A stretch of DNA of 10,979 nucleotides, taken from NCBI GenBank assembly GCA_040374085.1, contig JBEIVB010000081.1, forward strand, positions 1-10,979, in the 5' to 3' direction. Within the stretch, counting starts at the first letter, position 1; every line of letters starts with the position of its first letter. Below the pieces are notes generated by a model. The model was not told where the DNA came from and ran no database searches. It saw nothing but the letters and a program-made list of their open reading frames with translations. The DNA is from JBEIVB01 sp040374085 (GTDB lineage Bacteria; Bacteroidota; Bacteroidia; UBA4408). Made by a program: the position numbers and the translations under genes. Of this stretch, positions 1-7,573 are shown in pieces.

Positions 1-646
1 AAAGAACACAAGCATGTAAATATTGACCTTTTAAACCTGGATGATAATCTGTTGGTGAAGCCCACATGCCAGTTATTGCGGGATAATTATTTATCACATC
101 TCTGAATGCATGTGCTGTTGGCAAATAAGCGGCTCTCACAGAACGAGCAGTCATCGTATATTTATTTATTATGTTTGCTTGCATAGCTTCGTAAGTATAT
201 ACACTTCCCGAATACGTTTCTGGATAACCTGGGGTTGCATACAACAGGATTTTACTGCAATTCGCTTTCGCAATCGAGTCAATGATTCCTATCGGTCGGA
301 TGATGGGAGAACCAGGGATTACGGGTTGAATATTGCCTGCGCTCTGCTCCTGAACAACGATGTAATCAAAACCTTGCGCCATCAGACTTAGAGATATTGG
401 ATCAGTTACATGGTCAGATAAATAATACCCTCCCGGGGTGTTTTGAGCGGTGATTATCGTCTTTCCGTTTGAACTTGCAAGATTGGTCAACAAACCAGGT
501 AAGTCCTGCACATAGGTCATTGAATTGCCAATGAATAAAATCCTTAATGTGTCTTGAGCTTTAACGGAATTAAAAAGGCTTAGAATGAATGGCAGGGATA
601 ATACCATTAATCTGATTCGTTGTAGTGGTGATTTTATTTTTATCAT
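1..646 (-). CDS. Secreted SGNH/GDSL-like hydrolase (C-terminus cut by window edge)
   Basis: The frame is open for 215 codons from an ATG at 646 to the left edge, where it runs out of the window. An in-frame TAA lies eight codons upstream of the ATG, so no much longer start exists. Residues 1-30 look like a signal peptide: basic n-region, hydrophobic stretch LMVLSLPFILSLF, and VKA before QDT as a signal peptidase I site. The mature protein begins with ILFIGNSMTY, the block I motif of SGNH hydrolases with Ser42 as likely nucleophile. It continues with VVQEQSAG (96-103), then TDYHPGLKGQYLHA (199-212), which resembles the catalytic Asp/His block; here Asp200 and His202 are separated by one residue rather than the usual two. 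The DUF4886-like subgroup fits best. The family hydrolyses ester bonds, often acyl groups on carbohydrates, but the substrate cannot be read here. No type B sorting domain is visible in the part present. It is the last gene of the same-strand series, 173 nt after the PorP-like gene, so it may or may not share the transcript. Confidence 0.85.
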   Translation of the reverse strand, partial: MIKIKSPLQRIRLMVLSLPFILSLFNSVKAQDTLRILFIGNSMTYVQDLPGLLTNLASSNGKTIITAQNTPGGYYLSDHVTDPISLSLMAQGFDYIVVQEQSAGNIQPVIPGSPIIRPIGIIDSIAKANCSKILLYATPGYPETYSGSVYTYEAMQANIINKYTMTARSVRAAYLPTAHAFRDVINNYPAITGMWASPTDYHPGLKGQYLHACVL

Positions 647-819
647 CCTATATGATGTTGGAGGTTGTTAAAATGGTGCACGACAATCGCTTAGGTAATT
701 ATGATCAGGGCAGGGTTCCATTTTCGCGGGAATCGGAAAAACCAGAATATTGCCGTTGGCTGCTCCATCTTATGTTTTTTCATTGTAACAGGAAAACAGG
801 AAGAGTATGGCATGCTAAA

Positions 820-1887
820 TCAACGGACGCCTTTGTTTCGGAAGCCGCCCCCATCGCCCATGTTGTAGCGAAGGAAAAATTCGCTGGCGCCCAAACGGCC
901 ATTGTTGGTGGAGAGTAGAGATATGGTAAAGTCGTGGGCGTAACCAATGGAGTATTGGTCGAATTCCACCATCAACCTTCCAATGAAGCAATCCCGAACA
1001 CGGGTGAAGAGGCCCATGGAGAGGGCAAGTGGTCTTTCGTAGCCGGTGTATTTGCTTCCGCTGTTTACCTGGTAACGGTAGTTGGTGCCAAAAAGGTATT
1101 GAGCAAAGGTTCCTTGCCTTTGTACATAAACCCCCGGTTGAAAAGAGCTTTTTGTACCGGTAATGTCGAAATCTGCATTCAGAAAGAAGGTGTATCGTAT
1201 GGGAACCCGCGATTCATTTGATTGAAGAAAGGAATCGTTTGGTCTGTTTACGTGGTAGGCAGCGAACCCGGCCTGTATTTTTTTCTTGGATGTGCCAAAT
1301 GCATTTTTCGATGTTTTTTCAAAGGTGTAGATCATTCCTGCACCGGCATCCAATGCGCCATAGCTTTGGTTTCCAAACGTTTCTCCGCTGGAGATGTTTC
1401 CATCATAGGCCACACCGTTGTACTGAGAGGCCCATCTGCCGCTGCTGACTCCGAAAGATGCAAATGCATATCCAACATTTAAGCCAAGGCTGATGCGGCT
1501 CGTAGTGCTGAGTTTGATGTGGTCGGCAAGGGAAACGGCAGCCGAGGTGTTGGTGATGAGTTTGCCCGGCGTTCGATCGGTGAAAACGTTGAACCCAATG
1601 GCCAGCGTATTCACTTTGTTGGCGCGCTGTTTCCCTAAACGGGTATCAAAAGCAGCTACAGCTGTGCGAAATGAACTGCCGAGCTGCCCCCATTGGGTAC
1701 GATAGGCCAAGCTGGCCTGGCGCCCCGAGTTTGCTCCTGCAAGTGCCGGGTTGAGCACCAAGGGAACGTACTCGGTATTCGAGAAATGGATGTCCTGGGA
1801 TATTGCCAATTCGGAGAATCCGGCAGTCATTGCAAGGAGAAGAACAATTTGTTTCATGGAGCAACTCGATTTTGAGCGTGTAGGCAT
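820..1887 (-). CDS. PorP/SprF family type IX secretion outer-membrane protein
   Basis: This is a 355-residue protein, close to the usual 300-350 of the PorP/SprF family. A signal peptide (hydrophobic VLLLAMTAGF, cleavage near AIS/QD at residues 28-32) is followed by family hallmarks: QDIHFSN, then VPLVLNPALAG (41-51), then AYRTQWGQLG (61-70). The rest is rich in alternating hydrophobic and aromatic residues with many Gly and Ser, as expected for outer-membrane beta-strands. It ends with the typical strand FFLRYNMGDGGG. The longest form starts at 1887, 5 nt after the stop of the upstream cargo gene, which would suit translational coupling. A second ATG at 1857 (residue 11, MKQIVLLLA) gives a more standard signal peptide, and neither start has a ribosome-binding site. 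In Flavobacterium johnsoniae, SprF is required for secretion of the type B cargo SprB. Its position directly after three type B cargo genes suggests the same role here, as partner or anchor for those proteins; that is inference. It is not identifiable as PorP or SprF itself, since many paralogues exist per genome. Confidence 0.93.
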   Translation of the reverse strand: MPTRSKSSCSMKQIVLLLAMTAGFSELAISQDIHFSNTEYVPLVLNPALAGANSGRQASLAYRTQWGQLGSSFRTAVAAFDTRLGKQRANKVNTLAIGFNVFTDRTPGKLITNTSAAVSLADHIKLSTTSRISLGLNVGYAFASFGVSSGRWASQYNGVAYDGNISSGETFGNQSYGALDAGAGMIYTFEKTSKNAFGTSKKKIQAGFAAYHVNRPNDSFLQSNESRVPIRYTFFLNADFDITGTKSSFQPGVYVQRQGTFAQYLFGTNYRYQVNSGSKYTGYERPLALSMGLFTRVRDCFIGRLMVEFDQYSIGYAHDFTISLLSTNNGRLGASEFFLRYNMGDGGGFRNKGVR

Positions 1888-1892
1888 TAGTA

Positions 1893-4800
1893 TTATCGTA
1901 TGAGGGTAATGATACCCGTTTGACTGATTTTGTTGTTGTTAACTTGCTCGAGGTAGGCTTTATACCCATACGCGCCGGGTGGAGCATCTTCCGCTTTGTA
2001 CCTGCCGTCCCAGCATACCTTGATGTCGGAGGTTTCAAACACCTTTTCTCCCCAACGGTTGTATATGATTAAATTGAACTGCCGGACGCAGTTGCTGAAT
2101 GCGCAGAGCTTTTCATTGGAAGCAGGTCCATTGCCATTCGGAGTAAAGGTGTCGGGAATGAAGAGCTCGTTGCATCGGCGATCTACGTTGATGCGTACCG
2201 TATCCGAATCGTAACAGCCTGCTGCATTTGTGGTGGAGACAATCCATTCGCCCGATTCTTGAGGTGCTGCCACAGGAGAGGCACAGGATGTACAACTTAA
2301 GCCATTTGTAGGCGTCCACTGGTAAGTGTTTCCCCCAATTGCATTCAGTTGAACCTCTTCACCAAGAGAAATGAAAAGTTCAGTCTCGTTGATCTCCACA
2401 TTTGCTTCCGGAAGAATGTTTATATCCAGTATAAACAAACTATCGCAACCATTAACACCCGCATAGGTGGTGACGAGAGAATCGCTCTGGCTGTATACAG
2501 TGCCATTGGGTCCGGTATAGGCTCCACAGGAGCTAATGCTTTGTCGGATACGGATTGCAGGGTTAATGGTGAGATTAATGGTGATGATGCTGTCACAGCC
2601 ATTCGTTGCGACGAGCGTATCGGAATAGGAACCGGTTTGTGAATATACTGCACCCCAAGGGGCAGTAAACGAGTCGCATGCAGTGGTGTTGATTAGTACG
2701 TTACTTGGGCCGCCTGTTGGGCTGTCTATGTTAAAGATTACGGTATCTGGAATACCGCATGCCCCATGAACAATAGCAGAGTAGGCACCGGGACATAAAC
2801 CCGTGATGGTGCTGCTCTGATTGGTTAGACCGGATTGCACCACTCCATTGCTCCATTCGAATGTATAAGGAGCCTCTCCTAGGCTAACGGTAATGCTTGC
2901 CGTTCCATCACAAACATTGCAATTGCTTGCGGAAGTAAAGCTGGAGGAAATTTGAATTTCTGGTATGGTAAACTTTGCAATTATAATTTCATAACCATCA
3001 AGACCGTTGGGGTTGATGGTGTTATCGTAATACGCACCGCCACCGGGATCGGTAAGTGGGAAATTGGATGCGGAATAAGGAGCGTTAAACTGAGGGATGG
3101 TAGAACCAAAAGCATAAATTTCGCGGTGGGTATGGTCGAGGGCTATGACGGTACGTTGTTCATTGCCACTGCCGTTGAGGTACGACGACCAATGCAGAAC
3201 ACCGGAAGAGGAGAATCGTCCAATTAGAATTTCATAAGCCATCGGGTTGGGTGGTCCTGCCACATTATCGAAAAACGCCGAATTTACAAGATTCACGAGA
3301 TGGGCAAAAGGAGCATCGTCGGTGTACACGCAGAAATAAAGATTATCGCAATTGTCGGTTTCGATGGCATCAAAAGTTCCAAAACCGTCATAGTTTCCAT
3401 TGCCTCCGTAATACGTTGCCCAGAGTCTGTTTCCATTCGAATCGAACTTCAGAAAGAACAGGTCGCTGAATCCACCGTTGAAGATGGGTTGGAAGAAGGT
3501 GCCGGCATTTTGAAGGGGTAAGTTTACCGATTCTGTATAGCCTAGTATAATAACATTTCCTTGTTTGTCAACCGTCATGGAAGCTTGCAATTCTATGGCA
3601 GATCCACCGTAATAGCTTGCCCAGATGCAGTTGTAGTTTGAAGAAAATTTCAGGACAAAAACATCAGAGGTTCCCGAGAGAGAGGCTTGAAAAAAGGTAC
3701 TGTTGCTTTGGGTAGGGAAATTGTTGGAGTATGTTTCCCCAGAGACAAAGATGTTTCCATTCGGATCGGTTGCCACGGAATGCGCTTCATCCATGTTGCT
3801 TCCGCCGTAAAAGCTTGCCCATACGCGAGAGCCGTTGTTATCGAATTTTAGGATGAATGCATCTGAGGCTCCATTGGGGGAAGCCTGAAAGAAACCACCG
3901 GCATTTTGGGTAGGGAAATTTGAGGATTGGGAGTTGCCCACGATCAGAAGGTTACCGGCGGGGTCGATGCATAGGCCATTGCCCGAATCGAACTGAGAGC
4001 CGCCATAAAAAGTAGCCCAAAGACGGATTCCGTTGCCATCGAACTTTAGGATAAACACATCATGATCACCGCCAAAGGTTTGCTGGAAGTAGGCATTGGC
4101 TCCCCCGGTTTGAACCGGAAAATCGGGTGAGCGCGTGAGACCGGTTACATAAATATTTCCTGCTGCATCCGAGCTTATAAAATAGCTGTTTTCAAATTCG
4201 GACCCTGAATAGTAAGTTGCCCAGAGCAGCACACCGTTTGGGGAGAATTTTGCAAGAAACACATCCGATTCAATCCCTCCTGCTCCGAAAGAGCCGGTGA
4301 AGTATGCGTTATTGCCCGGGTTTACAACCGGGAAATTAATGGATTGAGTGTATCCGGTAAGAAATAGGTTGCCGATGCTATCGGTAGTAGAGGACATACA
4401 TTCATCCCAATTTGTACCACCAAAGAAGGTGAACCAGTTGAGTTGAGGATCTATGATGAAAGGTTGGTTTTTGTCATATTTACCAATGTTGAAACCGATG
4501 ATGGTTTGGTTCCTGTTCATGGCCGTAAGCGCATAGGAACTCGAGACTTCCTTTTTGTTGGAGGCCTGATAAGAGAAAGGACTGGCCTCTGAGAGTGTTC
4601 CTAAAGTTGTTTTTATGCGGAGACTTCCATCATTCAGGAGTTCAGGAGGAGCATCTCCCTCATACAGAAGTTTGATTTGAGTAGGATCGGCACCGGGATG
4701 AAGCACGAAATCATATTTCATACCCCCGCGGTCTGAGTTGTAGAAAACCCAGTCGATACCGGGATAAACCTCTTTTATGGTGATTTTGCCGTAGCGAAAA

Positions 4801-5399
4801 ACATCATAAATTCCATCGCGGCAATGAGGGGAAAAGAAGTTGTAGTGTTCCGTGCTTTTTTCTTCTCTTGTTATTTTTTCGGGCAAGATAGTGCCTCCCT
4901 GAAGGTGGACATTGATCCAAGCCATATCCAGCTCTGGCTCTTTGCTTTTCCAAAGGCCGGACACATCAGGTCGCTTATTCGCAATTTGAGGAACATCGTC
5001 TTTTGTTTTTTTCAGAAAGACATAAGTTAGACCTTTCTCCGTGATGTAGACATTCATGTTAGGTGCTTCCGCTCTGAAAAGCACATATGGAACAGCATGA
5101 TCATTCATGTCCATCATCTGTCCTTTGTTTTCTGTGAATAAAATCTGACGATTGGAGAATCCTCTAGAATATAGTTCTTTTGCACGATTCGTAGGAGCGG
5201 GCAATGGATCATGAGTCTCCTCAAAATTATTATTAGGGCAGGTAGATTTATTCAGATAAGCAAAGCAAAATTCTGTTATTGAACAAGTAAGGAGGGTAAG
5301 AACTAATCTTGCGAGAGACGCATGGAAACGAAACCCTTTTCCAGTTATCCTTCCAATTTTTTGAATGGGCGAACATAGCCAAGTATGATGGGCTGCCAT
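1893..5399 (-). CDS. SBBP-repeat beta-propeller surface protein with T9SS type B sorting domain
   Basis: This 1168-residue protein is predicted to be secreted to the cell surface by the T9SS. A hydrophobic segment (about 28-48, LARLVLTLL) acts as signal sequence behind an unusually long n-region of about 27 residues; there is no other in-frame Met before residue 95. Residues 83-310 resemble DUF7948, which commonly precedes SBBP repeats (QILFTENKGQ at the start). Residues 320-812 hold seven SBBP-type repeats of about 65-80 residues, each with a W-x-(T/S)-x-(Y/F)-x-G(G/S) element and a GN(I/L)(Y/F)-type strand, enough for one seven-bladed propeller. Then follow a SprB-like repeat (818-893, APYTFEWSNG), two Cys-containing modules (901-946 and 951-996, each ending in GCDS), an Ig/PKD-like module (999-1074, GLSCTSC) and the 93-residue sorting domain from Cys1076 (IIYNRWGEKVFE, CWDG, ending ITLIR). 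Its stop lies 5 nt before the longest PorP-like start. The function of the head is unknown; adhesion or glycan binding is plausible but not shown. Confidence 0.93.
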   Translation of the reverse strand: MAAHHTWLCSPIQKIGRITGKGFRFHASLARLVLTLLTCSITEFCFAYLNKSTCPNNNFEETHDPLPAPTNRAKELYSRGFSNRQILFTENKGQMMDMNDHAVPYVLFRAEAPNMNVYITEKGLTYVFLKKTKDDVPQIANKRPDVSGLWKSKEPELDMAWINVHLQGGTILPEKITREEKSTEHYNFFSPHCRDGIYDVFRYGKITIKEVYPGIDWVFYNSDRGGMKYDFVLHPGADPTQIKLLYEGDAPPELLNDGSLRIKTTLGTLSEASPFSYQASNKKEVSSSYALTAMNRNQTIIGFNIGKYDKNQPFIIDPQLNWFTFFGGTNWDECMSSTTDSIGNLFLTGYTQSINFPVVNPGNNAYFTGSFGAGGIESDVFLAKFSPNGVLLWATYYSGSEFENSYFISSDAAGNIYVTGLTRSPDFPVQTGGANAYFQQTFGGDHDVFILKFDGNGIRLWATFYGGSQFDSGNGLCIDPAGNLLIVGNSQSSNFPTQNAGGFFQASPNGASDAFILKFDNNGSRVWASFYGGSNMDEAHSVATDPNGNIFVSGETYSNNFPTQSNSTFFQASLSGTSDVFVLKFSSNYNCIWASYYGGSAIELQASMTVDKQGNVIILGYTESVNLPLQNAGTFFQPIFNGGFSDLFFLKFDSNGNRLWATYYGGNGNYDGFGTFDAIETDNCDNLYFCVYTDDAPFAHLVNLVNSAFFDNVAGPPNPMAYEILIGRFSSSGVLHWSSYLNGSGNEQRTVIALDHTHREIYAFGSTIPQFNAPYSASNFPLTDPGGGAYYDNTINPNGLDGYEIIIAKFTIPEIQISSSFTSASNCNVCDGTASITVSLGEAPYTFEWSNGVVQSGLTNQSSTITGLCPGAYSAIVHGACGIPDTVIFNIDSPTGGPSNVLINTTACDSFTAPWGAVYSQTGSYSDTLVATNGCDSIITINLTINPAIRIRQSISSCGAYTGPNGTVYSQSDSLVTTYAGVNGCDSLFILDINILPEANVEINETELFISLGEEVQLNAIGGNTYQWTPTNGLSCTSCASPVAAPQESGEWIVSTTNAAGCYDSDTVRINVDRRCNELFIPDTFTPNGNGPASNEKLCAFSNCVRQFNLIIYNRWGEKVFETSDIKVCWDGRYKAEDAPPGAYGYKAYLEQVNNNKISQTGIITLIR
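2406..2711 (-). repeat. Tandem pair of GCDS modules in the SBBP protein
   Basis: These codons (residues about 897-998) encode two successive modules of about 45 residues. Both follow the pattern Cys, then a (S/A)(F/Y) pair, then G-x-VYSQ, then N-GCDS, then a hydrophobic strand (ITINLTIN in the first, LFILDINIL in the second). The two Cys per module could form a disulphide. The same pair, in the same order, occurs in the protein encoded at 7574-10723. The function is unknown; they probably serve as stalk modules between the head and the sorting domain. Confidence 0.75.
2964..4442 (-). repeat. Seven SBBP beta-propeller repeats
   Basis: Residues about 320-812 consist of seven consecutive repeats starting near 321, 393, 461, 527, 593, 660 and 737. 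Each begins with W-(A/F/S)-(T/S)-(F/Y) and contains a Gly-rich turn, a GN-(hydrophobic)-strand and a (D/E)-x-(F/I)-(I/L)-x-(K/R)F strand. Repeats 2-5 are the most regular (67-72 residues); repeats 6 and 7 are longer and more divergent. Seven matches the blade number of a closed propeller. Confidence 0.8.
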
Positions 5400-5473
5400 A
5401 GGCTACAAAACAATTAAAGAGTTAGGTTAATTGAAGACATTGCCTTATTGAAATCATCAATGCACATTTTAGC

Positions 5474-7444
5474 TTATCGAAGTAGTGTTACGGTGCCCAT
5501 TTTATTAATTACACTTCCATTTTGATTCTCCACATTCAGTTTAAACGCATAAATTCCAGATGACGCATCTTTGCCTTTGAACGTTCCGTCCCAACAAGTA
5601 TTAATGTCGTTCGACTCAAAAACCTTTTCTCCCCAACGGTTGTAGATGATGAGGTTGAACCGCCGAACACAGTTGCTGAAGACGCAGAGTTTCTCGTTGG
5701 CTTCGGGTCCCTTGCCGTTCGGAGTGAAGATGTCGGGAATGAAGAGCTCGTTGCATTTGATGTCCACCGAAACAACAACGGTGTCATACGCTACACAGCC
5801 CGAAGCGTCGGTGCCGGTAACATAATAGGTGGTGGTGGTTTCCGGATAGGCCAAAGGATTTGCGCAGTTGGTGCAGCTTAAGCCCATCGATGGTGTCCAA
5901 GAATAAGCAGCTGCTCCGGTGGCAGTTAATTGCAAGGTATCGCCTCTCAAAATCGATCCTGAGTTGGCATTGATGGAGAGGGTGCAAGCGCAGTTGTTTA
6001 AGAACACAGAAGTATCGGATGTAAACTTCAGGCATTCGCTGTTTAGCGAGGCGGTGATGAGGTAGGTGCCGGAGTCGGGATAGGTAAAAGCCACAGGATT
6101 GCCCGTGAGCGTGCCGCCCGCAACGCCCATATTCCAATTAATGGAAGTGTTGCCGATGCCGCTGACTTGGATGTTTAGGTTGCGCGTATCGCAATCGTAG
6201 GTAAAGCTCAGCGGAGGATCGGGAAAGTTGCGTTCGGGAACCCTGCCCGGTAAACCAAGAATACACGATCCGCTCATGGTTAAGCCCGCGGCTGAAAATC
6301 CACACGCAGCACCCACCGCATTGGGATTTGAAATAACCGCCAACTGATTGTTGGATCCGGCGGCTGCAACATACAATTTCCCATTGGGTGCATGCTCAAT
6401 TTGAAAGGGACTGATGGGCGTACCCACATTGGTGCAGGATGTGGCAATGGAGAGGGAGTCGTATGCACTGAGGTTGAGCTGGAAAACGGAAATGGTGTTT
6501 GAAAAATAAAATTTGCTTCCGTCCGGAGAAAAGCAGCATCCGTATTTGCGCACGTCTGTTGGCGGCGTGGTAGGTGTATTGTCTGTAACTTCAACTTTCA
6601 ATGGATTGGAAAGCACACCTGTGGTTTTATTAAAGTCGAAGAATTCGATGAACTTCGAGCCGTCGATGGGTAGGCCAATCCGATTGCCGTCTGGGTTGGC
6701 CTTTATGGAACCGAAATAGGGAAGTCGGTAGTTGGGATCTGGCCCGCCGATGAGGGGGGTGCCCACTGCACTTACCACCGGAACAGTACTTACATCGCAA
6801 CCGCTAATCTTAAATGAAAGGAATTCGTTTCGGTTGCAACGGTGCACAATTACCCAATAACCCCGAATTTCCTCGCTCCTAACTACGGTCATTTTTTCTG
6901 TTAGGGAATCTGAGTACAGCGGCACGTTTTTGAAGTTTACATCTACATCGCCTAACCCACCATTCAGGGTCATATCCACTACCGAATATTTCAAACCGCT
7001 GTACAACGGTGGCGTATCAAATTCCAGTTCATCAAGAGTAAAAATGTAATACTTGTTCGTATTCTCGGGGAAAGGTACAATCATAACACCCTGAGAACCA
7101 GAGGTAAATGGCCCGCCCTGCAAGTTGTTGCCGTTTAGCATTCCGATGTGGTTTGCGTTCCAGACTTTGATCCCATCGGTGTAGAAAAGCAGGTTGCCTG
7201 TGGTGGGGTGCGATACGCTGGCACACTGTTCGTTCGAAGACAACTGGGAGGAGAGAAGCCCATTTGGCGTGGGTGTATTAAAATTCACCCGTGCGTAGTT
7301 CCCAAAAACCCAGTTGTTGTTTTGGGCTTGTGCGAAGCCCGAGTGTCCCATGCAAAAAAATAGCATAAACAAAATGAAAAAGAGTACTGCCTTTGGCCTT
7401 CTAAGGTTTGAATAGGAGAAATCCTTTAGAGCTAAAAAAAACAT
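5474..7444 (-). CDS. Beta-propeller/PKD surface protein with T9SS type B sorting domain
   Basis: This is a 656-residue predicted secreted protein. Residues 1-40 are a signal peptide with a strong hydrophobic core (AVLFFILFMLFFCMG) and an AQA cleavage site before QNNN. The head (about 42-410) is a propeller-like region typical of Bacteroidota surface proteins: WVFG (45-48), GNLLFYT (83-89), YYIFTLDELEF (132-142), IKANPDGN (247-254), CFSPDGSKFYFS (304-315) and APNGKLYVA (352-360). It is clearly homologous to the head of the next protein upstream in transcription (7574-10723), so the two are probably tandem paralogues. Next come a PKD-like module (about 413-484, FTYPDSGTYLI), an Ig-like module (486-561, GLSCTNC) and the 93-residue sorting domain from Cys564, ending VTLLR. 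It lacks both the glycine-rich domain and the two GCDS modules of its neighbours. It lies 74 nt upstream of the SBBP gene, with no clear terminator between. Its ligand is unknown. Confidence 0.92.
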   Translation of the reverse strand: MFFLALKDFSYSNLRRPKAVLFFILFMLFFCMGHSGFAQAQNNNWVFGNYARVNFNTPTPNGLLSSQLSSNEQCASVSHPTTGNLLFYTDGIKVWNANHIGMLNGNNLQGGPFTSGSQGVMIVPFPENTNKYYIFTLDELEFDTPPLYSGLKYSVVDMTLNGGLGDVDVNFKNVPLYSDSLTEKMTVVRSEEIRGYWVIVHRCNRNEFLSFKISGCDVSTVPVVSAVGTPLIGGPDPNYRLPYFGSIKANPDGNRIGLPIDGSKFIEFFDFNKTTGVLSNPLKVEVTDNTPTTPPTDVRKYGCCFSPDGSKFYFSNTISVFQLNLSAYDSLSIATSCTNVGTPISPFQIEHAPNGKLYVAAAGSNNQLAVISNPNAVGAACGFSAAGLTMSGSCILGLPGRVPERNFPDPPLSFTYDCDTRNLNIQVSGIGNTSINWNMGVAGGTLTGNPVAFTYPDSGTYLITASLNSECLKFTSDTSVFLNNCACTLSINANSGSILRGDTLQLTATGAAAYSWTPSMGLSCTNCANPLAYPETTTTYYVTGTDASGCVAYDTVVVSVDIKCNELFIPDIFTPNGKGPEANEKLCVFSNCVRRFNLIIYNRWGEKVFESNDINTCWDGTFKGKDASSGIYAFKLNVENQNGSVINKMGTVTLLR

Positions 7445-7487
7445 AGGGTTAACTGAGTTAGAGTAGTTTTTGGTTGTTCAGCTTTTT

Positions 7488-7517
7488 GTGGTTTTCGGAT
7501 TGTTTTATAAAAACCAC
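7488..7517. repeat. Short inverted repeat between two cargo genes
   Basis: Perfect 8-nt arms GTGGTTTT (7488-7495) and AAAACCAC (7510-7517) are separated by 14 nt in the gap between the 1049-residue and 656-residue protein genes. On the transcribed strand the second arm is followed by an A-run, not a T-run, so this is not a standard intrinsic terminator. It may be a weak RNA hairpin or chance in AT-rich DNA. Confidence 0.3.
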
Positions 7518-7573
7518 CGGTTTACTCATGCATTCGAGAAGTTTTATAAATCGATTGGAGCGGCACCATATCA

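Noticed and set aside
110..391. Plus-strand 93-codon frame at the left end
   Set aside because: It is antisense to the SGNH hydrolase, whose signal peptide and catalytic blocks are clear on the minus strand.
625..1482. Plus-strand open frames over the PorP-like gene and the adjacent gap
   Set aside because: They show no recognisable domain and run antisense to a gene with clear family motifs; the first begins inside the hydrolase start region.
1893..5399. Lipoprotein signal in the SBBP protein (Cys in LLTCS)
   Set aside because: The residue before Cys is Thr, not Gly, Ala or Ser, so the lipobox is poor, and type B cargo proteins are normally exported by a standard signal peptide.
7488..7517. 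Intrinsic terminator between the two propeller paralogues
   Set aside because: The stem is AT-rich with a 14-nt loop, and the transcribed strand continues into an A-run instead of a U-tract.
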